A DNA stretch of 7,267 nt from a bacterium (GTDB lineage: Bacteria; Bacillota; Clostridia; Oscillospirales; Acutalibacteraceae). Positions 1 through 6,907 of this stretch are shown here, in pieces. Location: assembly GCA_020627425.1 (NCBI GenBank), contig JAHKXX010000118.1, forward strand, positions 1 through 7,267, in the 5' to 3' direction. Within the stretch, counting starts at the first letter, position 1, and each line of letters begins with the position of its first letter. The notes under the pieces were generated by a model, which saw only the letters and a program-made list of their open reading frames with translations, was not told where the DNA came from and did no database searches. Both the position numbers and the translations under genes were made by a program.

Positions 1-1
1 G

Positions 2-1585
2 GCGACCCTCACCCTCAGTGCAGATACCGTTGTAAAAGGAACAACTGTAACAGCCACAGCGTCCTGTGAGAAGGCAGCACGCTATGCGTTCTACTACAAA
101 AAATCAACTGCAACAAACTGGTCGACAATAAGCTCCTTTAGTGCCTCATCTACCGCAACCATAAAACCCACCTCTGCGGTAAAATACGACATAAAGGTAT
201 TATGTAAGCTCTCAGACGGCACAACAAAGGAAGCCCAAAAGCAGCTGAACGTAGTACAGCCTCTGTCCACGAATGCAGAGCTCTCGAGCGACTACGTTAC
301 AAAGGGACAGTCAATAAAGATATATGCACGCGGCACCGGCGGAGTAGGCACCAGACAGTATCAGTACAGCATTAAAAAGTCCACTGCTACAAGCTGGAAA
401 ATAATAGAGCCCTTCGGCAGCAGCAGCTATATCCTTTATAAAACCACTGCATCAGGTACCTATGACATCTGTGTAAAAATTAAAGACGAAAGAGAAGTAG
501 TAGTAAAGAAATATCTGACGCTGAAGGTAGCGCCTCTGCTTGTTAACAACTGTACATTATCGTCAGACAGCGTTAACGTCGGCTCTTCAATAACAATAAA
601 AACGGCAGCCTCCGGCGGCAGCGGCGGTTATACCTATGCATACAAGGTAAAAAAGACTCCCGGCACTGTCTGGGGAGAGGCTACTGCATTTTCGGATGTA
701 AGCACCATGACAGTCCCGATGAATACCGTCGGTACATATCAGATATGTGCAATGGTTCAGGACAGCAACGGCAAGGTAACCAGAAGCTACTTTAATGTCG
801 AGTGTGTCAAAACTCAGTCCGAAGCCGAGAAGGTAGTAAGTCAGGTAATAACATCAGGTATGACTCCCGTGCAGAAGGTTCGTGCACTGCACGACTGGGT
901 GGTAAAAAATACCGTGTACGATACGGCAAACTATAACGCAGGGACTGTACCCGCTATTGATCACACCGCCGAGGGTGTATTCAAAAACCATACCGCAGTC
1001 TGCGACGGCTATTCCTATGCATTCCGGGATCTGTGCGAGGCTGCCGGTATACAGTGCAATGTCGTTACGGGCTACGCTACCAACAACTCAGGACAGGCAC
1101 TGTCGCACATGTGGAATCAGATAATAGTTAACGGCACCTGGTACAACGTAGATGTAACATGGGACGACCCGGTAATAGCCGGCGTTACCGACGACAGTAA
1201 TCTGCGCTATACCTACTTTATGGTTCCGAACAGCACTTTATCTTCTACTCACAGATTCACCTCCTCTTATAAGAACTGTACTGCTGCACAGCCGGCAGAT
1301 CTTGAAAGGCTGGTACTCAACGAGGACATAAACAGCAGAGACGACTGCTACTATGCAGCAGACAATTCAGAGCTTAAGACAGCAATGCAGGAGGCTGCAA
1401 ACAAAAAGCAGACCGTATATGACGTCATAGTAAAGACAGACTCTGTGGATTCTACAGATTATATAAGCAGTTTCTTAAATGATCAGTCTAACTTCCCGAG
1501 AACACTCAGAAGCATAAACGTTAAATATATGTCATGGAAATTTGACGGGTACACGATCTATACCTTTACGGTAACTTACGCATAA
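2..1585 (+). CDS. Secreted/surface repeat protein with C-terminal transglutaminase-like domain (5' end missing)
   Basis: The reading frame is open from base 2 to the TAA at 1583-1585, giving 527 residues with no start in the window; the ATG at 707 is internal. Visible residues about 1-87, 88-177 and 178-268 are three related beta-rich modules. Each opens with a pattern like LSSDxVxxGxSI, has a central aromatic/KK segment (YAFYYKKSTA, YQYSIKKSTA, YAYKVKKTPG) and ends in a Y-D/Q-I-x-V strand, as in Ig-like or triple-tyrosine repeats. A transglutaminase-like domain follows (about 272-391) with a plausible Cys-His-Asp triad: Cys334 (VCDGYS), His369 (SHMWN) and Asp384 (NVDVTWDD). About 135 C-terminal residues match nothing I recognise. 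In this superfamily the fold may be a protease, a peptide cross-linker or non-catalytic, so activity is open. Extracellular location is inferred from the repeats; the signal peptide would lie upstream. It ends just before a strong terminator. Confidence 0.85.
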   Translation, partial: ATLTLSADTVVKGTTVTATASCEKAARYAFYYKKSTATNWSTISSFSASSTATIKPTSAVKYDIKVLCKLSDGTTKEAQKQLNVVQPLSTNAELSSDYVTKGQSIKIYARGTGGVGTRQYQYSIKKSTATSWKIIEPFGSSSYILYKTTASGTYDICVKIKDEREVVVKKYLTLKVAPLLVNNCTLSSDSVNVGSSITIKTAASGGSGGYTYAYKVKKTPGTVWGEATAFSDVSTMTVPMNTVGTYQICAMVQDSNGKVTRSYFNVECVKTQSEAEKVVSQVITSGMTPVQKVRALHDWVVKNTVYDTANYNAGTVPAIDHTAEGVFKNHTAVCDGYSYAFRDLCEAAGIQCNVVTGYATNNSGQALSHMWNQIIVNGTWYNVDVTWDDPVIAGVTDDSNLRYTYFMVPNSTLSSTHRFTSSYKNCTAAQPADLERLVLNEDINSRDDCYYAADNSELKTAMQEAANKKQTVYDVIVKTDSVDSTDYISSFLNDQSNFPRTLRSINVKYMSWKFDGYTIYTFTVTYA

Positions 1586-1591
1586 AACTCC

Positions 1592-1629
1592 AAGAAATAA
1601 CCGCCGCAAAACTGCGGCGGTTATTTCTT
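1592..1629. terminator. Bidirectional intrinsic terminator between convergent genes
   Basis: Perfect 16-bp inverted repeat: arms 1592-1607 (AAGAAATAACCGCCGC) and 1614-1629, loop AAAACT. The GC-rich part (CCGCCGC/GCGGCGG) is next to the loop. The outer part is AAGAAATAA on one side and TTATTTCTT on the other, so each strand ends in a U-rich tract. It starts 6 bp after the stop at 1585 and ends 2 bp before the last codon of the minus-strand gene at 1632, so it serves both genes. Confidence 0.9.
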
Positions 1630-1631
1630 TT

Positions 1632-2501
1632 TCAGAGTATATTCAAAAGACCTTCAAGCTGTGTTTCGTTATTGTATCCTATCGCCTCGGTAGAGGCAAA
1701 GCTCCAGTTTTCAACATGTCGCGCGGATTCCTCGGGCTCTATCATATAAAACGGGCTGTAGGTCTGTATACTGAGATAATCCCTGTGTGTTGCCAGAACA
1801 GATGAACATCTCGGGACAGGATACAGAGCCGCGCGATTGTGGATATATTTTTTTATAAATGCGGTATTACCACTTATAAAGCCGCACCAGCCGTCGGTAT
1901 TGTTGTTGCCTATCTTCAGCTTGCTGTCGCTGCCGTCGGACAGTAACGAGATAAACCTGTCTCCGATAAAGAGTCTTTTGTCCGTCCATTTGCTTCCCCA
2001 CAGGTCAAGTATCCTGTCGGGACGGGTATCCTCGGGTATTATGTTCTGCGGAGCGACTACAAACCCCTCGATTATGAACGGCGATTCGGTATATATAGAG
2101 AGCTTTACAGGCTCGTCGGTACCGTTCTTTACAGAGTGTACCACCATAAGACTGTTCTGCTCTGCCCCGAATATAATATCCATAGACAGCTCCAGCCTCA
2201 GGGGCTGAAATACAGTCTGAAGCAAACGGACACCGTCCTCAAGTAATGAATACTGTACGGGCGAATCGTCAAAATAAACGTTGTTGTTTGCTTTGTCTAT
2301 AGTCAGACGCATTTTGTGTCCGTAAAAACGCCTGTATTCTTCGTTATATGAATTATAAAACAGATTGGGGCTTTCTCCCCTGCGGATACTTACTATACGC
2401 GGACCGTAGTCAACAGCCGCTATCAGCTCGTAGCCCTCGCCTGTTATCAAAACACAGTGTCCGTAAAGCTCGTCCATCATTTCCTGTAGGCTTATATTCA
2501 T
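1632..2501 (-). CDS. Galactose-mutarotase-like (DUF4380-like) protein of unknown function
   Basis: 289 residues, ATG at 2499-2501, preceded by a GAGGAA ribosome binding site about 8-9 nt upstream. No signal peptide or membrane segment is visible, so it is probably cytoplasmic. The sequence is beta-rich and reads like a galactose-mutarotase-fold, carbohydrate-binding protein: residues 24-49 (YELIAAVDYGPRIVSIRR then NLFYN) resemble the opening strands with the Gly-x-Arg turn, residues 203-230 (TDGWCGFISGNTAFIKKYI then YPVP) resemble the core, and residues 242-267 (YLSIQTYSPF, E257-E258, H262, E264, W266) resemble the end of DUF4380-type proteins. The family assignment is from memory of the pattern, not a search. 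No catalytic residues can be assigned and no sugar gene is adjacent, so no substrate is proposed. It lies downstream of tmcAL on the same strand but seems to have its own promoter. Confidence 0.8.
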   Translation of the reverse strand: MNISLQEMMDELYGHCVLITGEGYELIAAVDYGPRIVSIRRGESPNLFYNSYNEEYRRFYGHKMRLTIDKANNNVYFDDSPVQYSLLEDGVRLLQTVFQPLRLELSMDIIFGAEQNSLMVVHSVKNGTDEPVKLSIYTESPFIIEGFVVAPQNIIPEDTRPDRILDLWGSKWTDKRLFIGDRFISLLSDGSDSKLKIGNNNTDGWCGFISGNTAFIKKYIHNRAALYPVPRCSSVLATHRDYLSIQTYSPFYMIEPEESARHVENWSFASTEAIGYNNETQLEGLLNIL

Positions 2502-2537
2502 AGTATCATTCCTCGCATTATGTGCAGATATAGATAT

Positions 2538-2568
2538 ACTATATCATAATTAAAAGCTTTGCTTTCAA
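2538..2568 (-). promoter_or_regulatory. Candidate extended -10 promoter for the mutarotase-like gene
   Basis: On the minus strand, TGATATAGT gives an extended -10 (TG, one base, TATAGT at 2538-2543). A TTGAAA at 2563-2568 lies 19 nt upstream, slightly long for a -35 but tolerable with an extended -10. The predicted leader is about 30 nt. The -35 lies inside the repeat copy at 2548-2595 and inside the hairpin that could end tmcAL transcription. Confidence 0.45.
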
Positions 2569-2577
2569 CAAGCAAAG
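2548..2577 (-). terminator. Probable tmcAL terminator formed by the repeat
   Basis: Read on the minus strand, the repeat gives an 8-bp stem CTTTGCTT/AAGCAAAG with loop GTTGA, followed by CTTTTAATT. The stem begins 57 nt after the tmcAL stop. It is AT-rich and its U tract is interrupted, so termination may be partial. An imperfect hairpin at 2598-2618 lies between it and the stop codon. Confidence 0.45.
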
Positions 2578-2595
2578 GGGGCTCAGGCTTGCTTC
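2548..2595. repeat. Dispersed structured repeat, copy 1 of 2
   Basis: Bases 2548-2578 (31 bp) are identical to 7169-7199. After a short variable stretch a second shared block, AGGCTTGCTTC, follows at 2585-2595 (7208-7218 in the other copy). The core has the inverted repeat CTTTGCTT (2557-2564) / AAGCAAAG (2570-2577) with a 5-nt loop. The AAGCAA arm can also pair with TTGCTT at 2589-2594, so two mutually exclusive folds are possible. It lies between tmcAL and the next minus-strand gene. Confidence 0.8.
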
Positions 2596-2633
2596 GTGGT
2601 TATTAGCAGTAATCAGCCCGTGAGGTTATTATA

Positions 2634-3818
2634 TCATAAAATAACTGTATTTACAGTATAATTTTGACCGCAAACAGATATTTTTTTGTCGGTAAGCGCA
2701 TAGATATCGTCGCAAAAACACTCTTTTTCAAAATCGGTGAGAACGGCTCCGCCGATTTTTTTAGCGTCACTGCTTTTCATTATAACCGGCAAAGCAGAAG
2801 AATCTCTTGCCGCTCTCAGTATCTCTCTGCCCCGTGCGTTAAAGCCGAGAACACGGATATATGACGGCTTTTTGGGCAGACCTTCTTTTGTCATATACAG
2901 CAGCGCATACATCAGACACCGGCGTATACGAGCCATTGTATAGCGCTTACACTTGGTTTTACGGAGTATTTCCTCTACGGATACAGAGTCTCTGACAGCG
3001 CTGTAGAGCCTGTTGTGAAGTCCTTCGCTTATATCGGGAAGGGCTGAAAGATCATCAACACTCATCGTTCTCAGGCGATACAGCAGTGCGCCCTCTATAG
3101 ACTTCATCCTGTTTATTTCCGGTATGCTTTCACTTCTTAAAAAACCGACAGTATTTTCCGGCACATACGGAGAAATATCCGCGCCGCTGTAAATACCCTC
3201 GCGAATAAATGACGCAGAGGCTATATTGCCGGAAGCTATACTGCTGTCGTGCGCGCTGCCGCGGCGCTTGACAGCAAGCGGCTTTATTCTGCTGTCTGTA
3301 TTTATAAGTGCTTTTATATATTCTATGCCCAGTATATTATTTGCGTCCCTTAGGAGGGCCGCAGCCGATTCTCCGCACAACTCTTTTACAGCCTGTTCAC
3401 GAGCAGAGGCAAAGGTCATACCCTGTGACAGATGTTTTCTCAGACTGTCACTGAAGTCCTGAGAATACAGCAGACGGGCTGTATTTATCAGGGCGGCTGT
3501 ATCGCCGCTTTCGCTGCCAAAGCTCAGCGTATCAACACAGCCCAACGAGTCCAGTATACTTACTCCACCAAGGGCAAAGCGCTCTGCACCGGCACAGGCA
3601 AAGCTTACGGGCAATTCCAGTACCAGATCGGCACCGTTTGACAGCGCAGCCCGCACTCTGTCGTATTTGCCGATAACAGCAGGCTCCCCTCTCTGGGTAA
3701 AGCTGCCGCTCATACATACTGCTATATGCGTAGCTCCGAGAATCCTCATTTGTTCAAGAAAATATTTATGTCCGTTGTGGAAAGGATTGAATTCACATAT
3801 TGCGCCATATACATTCAT
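2634..3818 (-). CDS. tmcAL: tRNA(Met) cytidine acetate ligase TmcAL (YlbM family)
   Basis: 394 residues. The family makes N4-acetylcytidine at the wobble C34 of elongator tRNA(Met), using ATP and free acetate through an acetyl-adenylate; it acts in the cytoplasm. Family motifs in order: nucleotidyltransferase FNPFHNGH (10-17, with His14 and His17), MSGSFTQRGEPAV (36-48), ADLVLELPV (63-71), LGCVDTLSFGSESG (92-105), NNILGIEYIKAL (160-171) and KRRGSAHDS (184-192). The last is where the family has its basic RNA/ATP-binding stretch. The start was placed at 3818 because MNVYGAICEFNPFHNGH matches the usual family N terminus and a GGAGAAAA ribosome binding site lies 7 nt upstream; the frame could extend to 3881 but those 21 residues are unlike the family. 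Length is normal. It is divergent from ackA, a neighbour that also handles acetate. Confidence 0.93.
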   Translation of the reverse strand: MNVYGAICEFNPFHNGHKYFLEQMRILGATHIAVCMSGSFTQRGEPAVIGKYDRVRAALSNGADLVLELPVSFACAGAERFALGGVSILDSLGCVDTLSFGSESGDTAALINTARLLYSQDFSDSLRKHLSQGMTFASAREQAVKELCGESAAALLRDANNILGIEYIKALINTDSRIKPLAVKRRGSAHDSSIASGNIASASFIREGIYSGADISPYVPENTVGFLRSESIPEINRMKSIEGALLYRLRTMSVDDLSALPDISEGLHNRLYSAVRDSVSVEEILRKTKCKRYTMARIRRCLMYALLYMTKEGLPKKPSYIRVLGFNARGREILRAARDSSALPVIMKSSDAKKIGGAVLTDFEKECFCDDIYALTDKKISVCGQNYTVNTVIL

Positions 3819-3821
3819 AGC

Positions 3822-3829
3822 TTTTCTCC
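3822..3829 (-). promoter_or_regulatory. Ribosome binding site that fixes the tmcAL start
   Basis: GGAGAAAA on the minus strand, with the GGAG core at 3826-3829, ends 7 nt before the ATG at 3816-3818. It supports this start over the in-frame ATG at 3881, which is preceded by AT-rich sequence without a purine-rich site. Confidence 0.75.
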
Positions 3830-3881
3830 GCGTGTATAGATTGATAATGCCAAAAAAATTACAGTTTTTGATTTCATTCAA

Positions 3882-3911
3882 TTGACATTATATACAATAA
3901 TATTGTAAAAT
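3882..3911 (+). promoter_or_regulatory. Sigma-70-type promoter of ackA
   Basis: A consensus -35 TTGACA (3882-3887) and a -10 TAAAAT (3906-3911, 5 of 6 matches) are separated by 18 nt. The start of transcription would be near 3918, giving a leader of about 35 nt that holds the AGGAGGT site. The spacer and -10 overlap a perfect palindrome, a natural place for a repressor to bind. Confidence 0.7.
3887..3892 (-). promoter_or_regulatory. Possible -10 box for tmcAL
   Basis: The minus strand reads TATAAT here, a perfect -10, overlapping the first bases of the ackA spacer. No good -35 is present at the right distance (TTTTAT at 3910-3915 with 17 nt), so this is weak. If real, the two divergent promoters overlap almost fully and would compete or be co-regulated; the tmcAL leader would be about 60 nt. 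Confidence 0.25.
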
Positions 3912-3932
3912 AAAAAGAGTAATATTGCAATA
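3893..3932. promoter_or_regulatory. Two CAATA/TATTG palindromes: candidate operator for ackA (and perhaps tmcAL)
   Basis: TACAATAATATTGTA at 3893-3907 is a perfect palindrome around a central A, lying in the spacer and first bases of the ackA -10. A second palindrome, TATTGCAATA, lies at 3923-3932 just after the expected transcription start. Both use the half-site CAATA/TATTG, but the half-sites are oriented inward in one and outward in the other. The position is typical of a repressor site. The regulator is unknown. The region is AT-rich, so chance cannot be excluded. Confidence 0.35.
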
Positions 3933-3938
3933 ATTATC

Positions 3939-3945
3939 AGGAGGT
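3939..3945 (+). promoter_or_regulatory. Strong ribosome binding site of ackA
   Basis: AGGAGGT, a near-perfect match to the 16S rRNA 3' end, ends 7 nt before the ATG at 3953. It is the strongest such site in the window, as expected for an abundant fermentation enzyme. Confidence 0.9.
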
Positions 3946-3952
3946 AATTCCA

Positions 3953-5161
3953 ATGAAAATTCTGGTCATCAATGCAGGCAGCTCTTCCATGAAATATCAG
4001 CTTATTGATATGAACGATGAAAGCGTGCTTGCGAAGGGAAACTGCGAAAGGATAGGTATCGACGGTCACTTTAAGCATACAACAGGCACCGGCAAGAAGT
4101 ATGAGATAGACGTTACCATGAACAATCACACCGAAGCCTTTGTACAGATAAAGGACGCACTGCTCGACAAGGAGCACGGAGTTATCACAGACCTCGGCGA
4201 GGTTTCGGCTATCGGTCACAGAGTCGTACAGGGCGGCGCTTTGTTCAGCGAGTCAAAGATAGTTGATGATGAGGTAATAGCAGGCATCGAAAGCCTGATC
4301 CCGCTGGCTCCGCTTCACAATGCAGCCCACCTTCAGGGAATACGCGCTTGTCTCGATGTATTCGGCAAGGACGTACCACAGGTAGTTGTATTCGACACCG
4401 CGTTCCACTCTACTATGCCCGAGAAGGCATATATGTACGCAGTACCCTATGAGTTCTACGAGAAGTATGCCGTTCGCCGCTATGGCGCTCACGGAACCTC
4501 TCACAGATACGTTTCGCAGCGCTGTGCAGAGCTTATGGGCAAGGATATAAAGGATCTGAAGATAATAACATGTCACCTTGGCAACGGCTCCTCTATAACG
4601 GCTGTAGACGGCGGCAAGGTAGTAGATACAAGTATGGGTCTTACTCCGCTGGACGGTATTATGATGGGCACAAGAACAGGAAGCCTTGACCCGTCTGTAG
4701 TAACGTTTATAGCAGAGAAGGAAAACCTGTCCCCGTCAGAGATGGACACACTGCTCAACAAAAAGTCGGGCTTTCTCGGTATATCCGGCATTTCATCCGA
4801 TGACCGCGATGTTTCCGAGGCAGCAGAGAAGGGCAATAAGCGTGCAAAACTTGCCATAGATATGCTGGAGTATCAGATACTAAAATATGTAGGCTCCTAC
4901 AATGCAGTTCTCGGCGGTATGGATGCCCTCGTATTTACCGCAGGTATAGGCGAGAACCAGTATTCACACCGCGCCAGCGTATGCCACAAGTTAGAGTATA
5001 TGGGCGTAAAAATAGACGACAAGCTGAACGAGGAGTACATACACGGAAACTGGGGCAAGATTTCGACTCCCGACTCTTCAGTAGAGATCTGGGTCATCCC
5101 GACAAACGAGGAGCTTGTTATAGCAAGAGACACAAAGGCTCTTGTAGAGGCTTCAAAGTAA
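3953..5161 (+). CDS. ackA: Acetate kinase
   Basis: 402 residues, the usual full length. It catalyses acetyl phosphate + ADP to acetate + ATP, the ATP-yielding last step of acetate fermentation in the cytoplasm, and is reversible. Motifs in order: MKILVINAGSSSMKYQL (1-17, with Asn7, Ser10, Ser12 of the phosphate loop), GHRVVQGG (88-95, Arg90), LAPLHNAAHLQGI (118-130, His122), VFDTAFHSTMP (146-156, catalytic Asp148), YGAHGTSHRYVS (177-188, His180), HLGNGSSITAVDGG (208-221, Asn211), MMGTRTGSLDP (237-247, catalytic Arg241), FTAGIGENQ (328-336) and TNEELVIARDT (384-394, metal-binding Glu). All the residues known for the Methanosarcina enzyme have a counterpart. Phosphotransacetylase (pta), often next to ackA, is not in the window. 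It has its own promoter and terminator, so it is probably monocistronic, and it is divergent from tmcAL. Confidence 0.98.
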   Translation: MKILVINAGSSSMKYQLIDMNDESVLAKGNCERIGIDGHFKHTTGTGKKYEIDVTMNNHTEAFVQIKDALLDKEHGVITDLGEVSAIGHRVVQGGALFSESKIVDDEVIAGIESLIPLAPLHNAAHLQGIRACLDVFGKDVPQVVVFDTAFHSTMPEKAYMYAVPYEFYEKYAVRRYGAHGTSHRYVSQRCAELMGKDIKDLKIITCHLGNGSSITAVDGGKVVDTSMGLTPLDGIMMGTRTGSLDPSVVTFIAEKENLSPSEMDTLLNKKSGFLGISGISSDDRDVSEAAEKGNKRAKLAIDMLEYQILKYVGSYNAVLGGMDALVFTAGIGENQYSHRASVCHKLEYMGVKIDDKLNEEYIHGNWGKISTPDSSVEIWVIPTNEELVIARDTKALVEASK

Positions 5162-5175
5162 TATTAACACATAAG

Positions 5176-5207
5176 AAAAATCCTCTCCGAACGCGGAGAG
5201 GATTTTT
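5176..5207. terminator. Bidirectional intrinsic terminator between ackA and the decarboxylase beta gene
   Basis: Perfect 14-bp inverted repeat: AAAAATCCTCTCCG (5176-5189) and CGGAGAGGATTTTT (5194-5207) with loop AACG. The A tract on one side and T tract on the other give a U run in either direction. It begins 14 bp after the ackA stop and ends 17 bp before the stop of the convergent gene at 5225. Confidence 0.92.
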
Positions 5208-5224
5208 TGTTATCTGTTTTTTTA

Positions 5225-6466
5225 TCAGTGAGGTATAACGCTCAGAAGTACGCCTGCGGCAACAGCCGAGCCGATAACACCGGCTACGTTCGGACCCATA
5301 GCGTGCATAAGCAGGAAGTTTCCGGGGTTTTCCTCCTGTCCTACCTTCTGTGATATACGCGCCGCCATAGGTACGGCAGAAACGCCTGCGGAGCCTATGA
5401 GAGGATTTACCTTGCCTCTTGTAGCAACATACATTATCTTTCCGAAGAGCGTACCGCAAGCCGTAGCAAGGCAGAACGCAAACAGACCGAGGAATATTAT
5501 TCCGAGTGTTTTCAGATTGAGGAACAGCGGACCTGTCGCAGTAGCACCGACCGTCACACCGAGGAATATAGTTATGATATTCATCAGCTCGTTCTGTGCG
5601 GTCTTTGAGATCCTGTCAACAACACCGCTTTCCTTGAAGAGATTGCCGAGCATCAGCATACCGACTAGCGGAGCAGCGTCCGGAAGGAGCAGCGATACAA
5701 CTATTACAACTATTATCGGGAAAAGTATTTTTTCAAGCTTTGACACAGGTCTCAGCTGACCCATCACTACCGCACGTTCTTTCTTTGTTGTCAGCAGCTT
5801 CATAATAGGCGGCTGGATTATCGGTACAAGAGCCATATACGAATAAGCCGCAACGGCTATAGGACCGAGAAGCTCCGGCGAAAGCTTTGTCGTAACAAAT
5901 ATTGCCGTAGGACCGTCGGCTCCGCCTATAATAGCGATAGAGCCTGCTTCGTTCTGATTAAAGCCAAGTACTGTCGCCATTATGAAGGTAAGGAAAATAC
6001 CTACCTGTGCAGCAGCACCGAGAATAAAGCTTTTCGGGTTTGCGATAAGAGGACCGAAGTCCGTCATAGCACCTATTCCGAGGAATATAAGAGGCGGATA
6101 TATACCAAGCTTGACGCCCTGATAGAGATAGTAGAAAAGTCCGCCGTACTGCATATGTTCGTAGTAAGTAGTTCCGTCCATAACTACCTTTGAATAGCCG
6201 GAGGGATCAAGTCCGGCAGCCTTTAGCTGTTCGGCTGTTTCAAGAGTAGCGGTAGGTGTTCCCATAATTCCGGGGAATATGTTTACAAGCAGCATACCGA
6301 AGGCTATAGGCAGCAGCAGCAGCGGCTCGTATTGCTTTTTTATGGCAAGGAACATCAGAATGAGCGCGATCGCGACCATAACATAGTTTTGCCATTGGAG
6401 AGTAAGTAATCCGGACGATTGGATAAGTCCGTTGAACATACCGCCCAACTGGTTAAAGATTTCCAT
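5225..6466 (-). CDS. Sodium-translocating decarboxylase, beta subunit (OadB/GcdB/MmdB family)
   Basis: 413 residues, very hydrophobic, with about nine or more membrane segments. The beta subunit decarboxylates carboxybiotin and couples this to export of sodium ions across the cytoplasmic membrane. Key residues of Klebsiella OadB are all present at a constant offset of 19: Asp184 in GGADGPTAIF (Asp203), Tyr210 (Tyr229), Asn354 and Gly358 in NPLIGSAG (Asn373, Gly377), Ser363 in GVSAVP (Ser382) and Arg370 (Arg389). This indicates a working ion path. Residues about 66-110 form a polar loop between membrane segments. The ATG is preceded by AAAGGAAG with about 8 nt spacing, 26 bp after the gamma gene, so the two are co-transcribed. 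The substrate (oxaloacetate, methylmalonyl-CoA, glutaconyl-CoA or other) depends on the carboxyltransferase, which is not in the window, so no specific symbol is given. Confidence 0.95.
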   Translation of the reverse strand: MEIFNQLGGMFNGLIQSSGLLTLQWQNYVMVAIALILMFLAIKKQYEPLLLLPIAFGMLLVNIFPGIMGTPTATLETAEQLKAAGLDPSGYSKVVMDGTTYYEHMQYGGLFYYLYQGVKLGIYPPLIFLGIGAMTDFGPLIANPKSFILGAAAQVGIFLTFIMATVLGFNQNEAGSIAIIGGADGPTAIFVTTKLSPELLGPIAVAAYSYMALVPIIQPPIMKLLTTKKERAVVMGQLRPVSKLEKILFPIIVVIVVSLLLPDAAPLVGMLMLGNLFKESGVVDRISKTAQNELMNIITIFLGVTVGATATGPLFLNLKTLGIIFLGLFAFCLATACGTLFGKIMYVATRGKVNPLIGSAGVSAVPMAARISQKVGQEENPGNFLLMHAMGPNVAGVIGSAVAAGVLLSVIPH

Positions 6467-6492
6467 TTATAACTTCCTTTCATATAAAAGAG

Positions 6493-6867
6493 TCAGAACG
6501 GTCTGGTGTTTTCCAGTATTCCTGCTGTGCTCCATGCAGAGCGCGAGCCTGTCCGTTTTATGTTCTTTATCCTGTGCGGCTTTGTACCGTATAACGAGTC
6601 GACCGCAGCGGCGATCACTGCGATTATTTCAAGCGGTATTTCATCAGCAGCAGGCTCATCATTTGTCTCCGTATTTACTGCCGTAGCAGCCGCAGCCGGA
6701 TCTGGAGTCTCGTCCTTCTTTTGTTTTTTCTTTACTGTTGCGGACTGAGCCGAAGAAACGATCTTTCCGTAAGCCCAGACTATAAATATGAGCAGCAGCA
6801 AAACCGAGAACACCACGATAAAACCGCCAAGCAGCATTATAAAAGCCCGTGTCAGGTTATCATTCAT
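6493..6867 (-). CDS. Sodium-pump decarboxylase gamma subunit (OadG family)
   Basis: 124 residues. Small membrane anchor subunit that in this enzyme class holds the beta subunit and the carboxyltransferase together. One membrane segment at about 8-36 (AFIMLLGGFIVVFSVLLLLI and on to WAYGKI) is followed by a basic linker (KKKQKK, 46-51) and an Ala/Pro/Glu-rich stretch (52-76). A conserved-looking C terminus follows: IPLEIIAVIAAAVDSLYG (77-94), then RIKNIKR and a Trp-containing tail ending in NTRPF, as in OadG/MmdC proteins. The start at 6867 has a purine-rich AAGGAAGGGG upstream and sits about 34 nt after the predicted transcription start. It is the first gene of the gamma-beta unit; nothing upstream encodes a biotin carrier or carboxyltransferase. 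Confidence 0.87.
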   Translation of the reverse strand: MNDNLTRAFIMLLGGFIVVFSVLLLLIFIVWAYGKIVSSAQSATVKKKQKKDETPDPAAAATAVNTETNDEPAADEIPLEIIAVIAAAVDSLYGTKPHRIKNIKRTGSRSAWSTAGILENTRPF

Positions 6868-6907
6868 AGCTTATATCCCCTTCCTTTACATATAATATTC
6901 AATACAT

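Noticed and set aside
707..709. ATG at 707 as the start of the transglutaminase-like protein
   Set aside because: The same frame is open back to base 2 and encodes related repeats; the ATG falls inside the third repeat and has no ribosome binding site.
3819..3881. 21-residue N-terminal extension of TmcAL from an ATG at 3881
   Set aside because: The family starts at the residues just before FNPFHNGH, a good ribosome binding site precedes the ATG at 3818, and the extension is low-complexity AT-rich sequence overlapping the promoter region.
4253..5133. Minus-strand frames inside ackA
   Set aside because: ackA is unambiguous here; these are antisense shadows without ribosome binding sites.
5118..5459. 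113-codon minus-strand frame across the ackA/beta junction
   Set aside because: It crosses a clear terminator and overlaps two confident genes in other frames; the Arg/Tyr-rich product is typical of a shadow frame.
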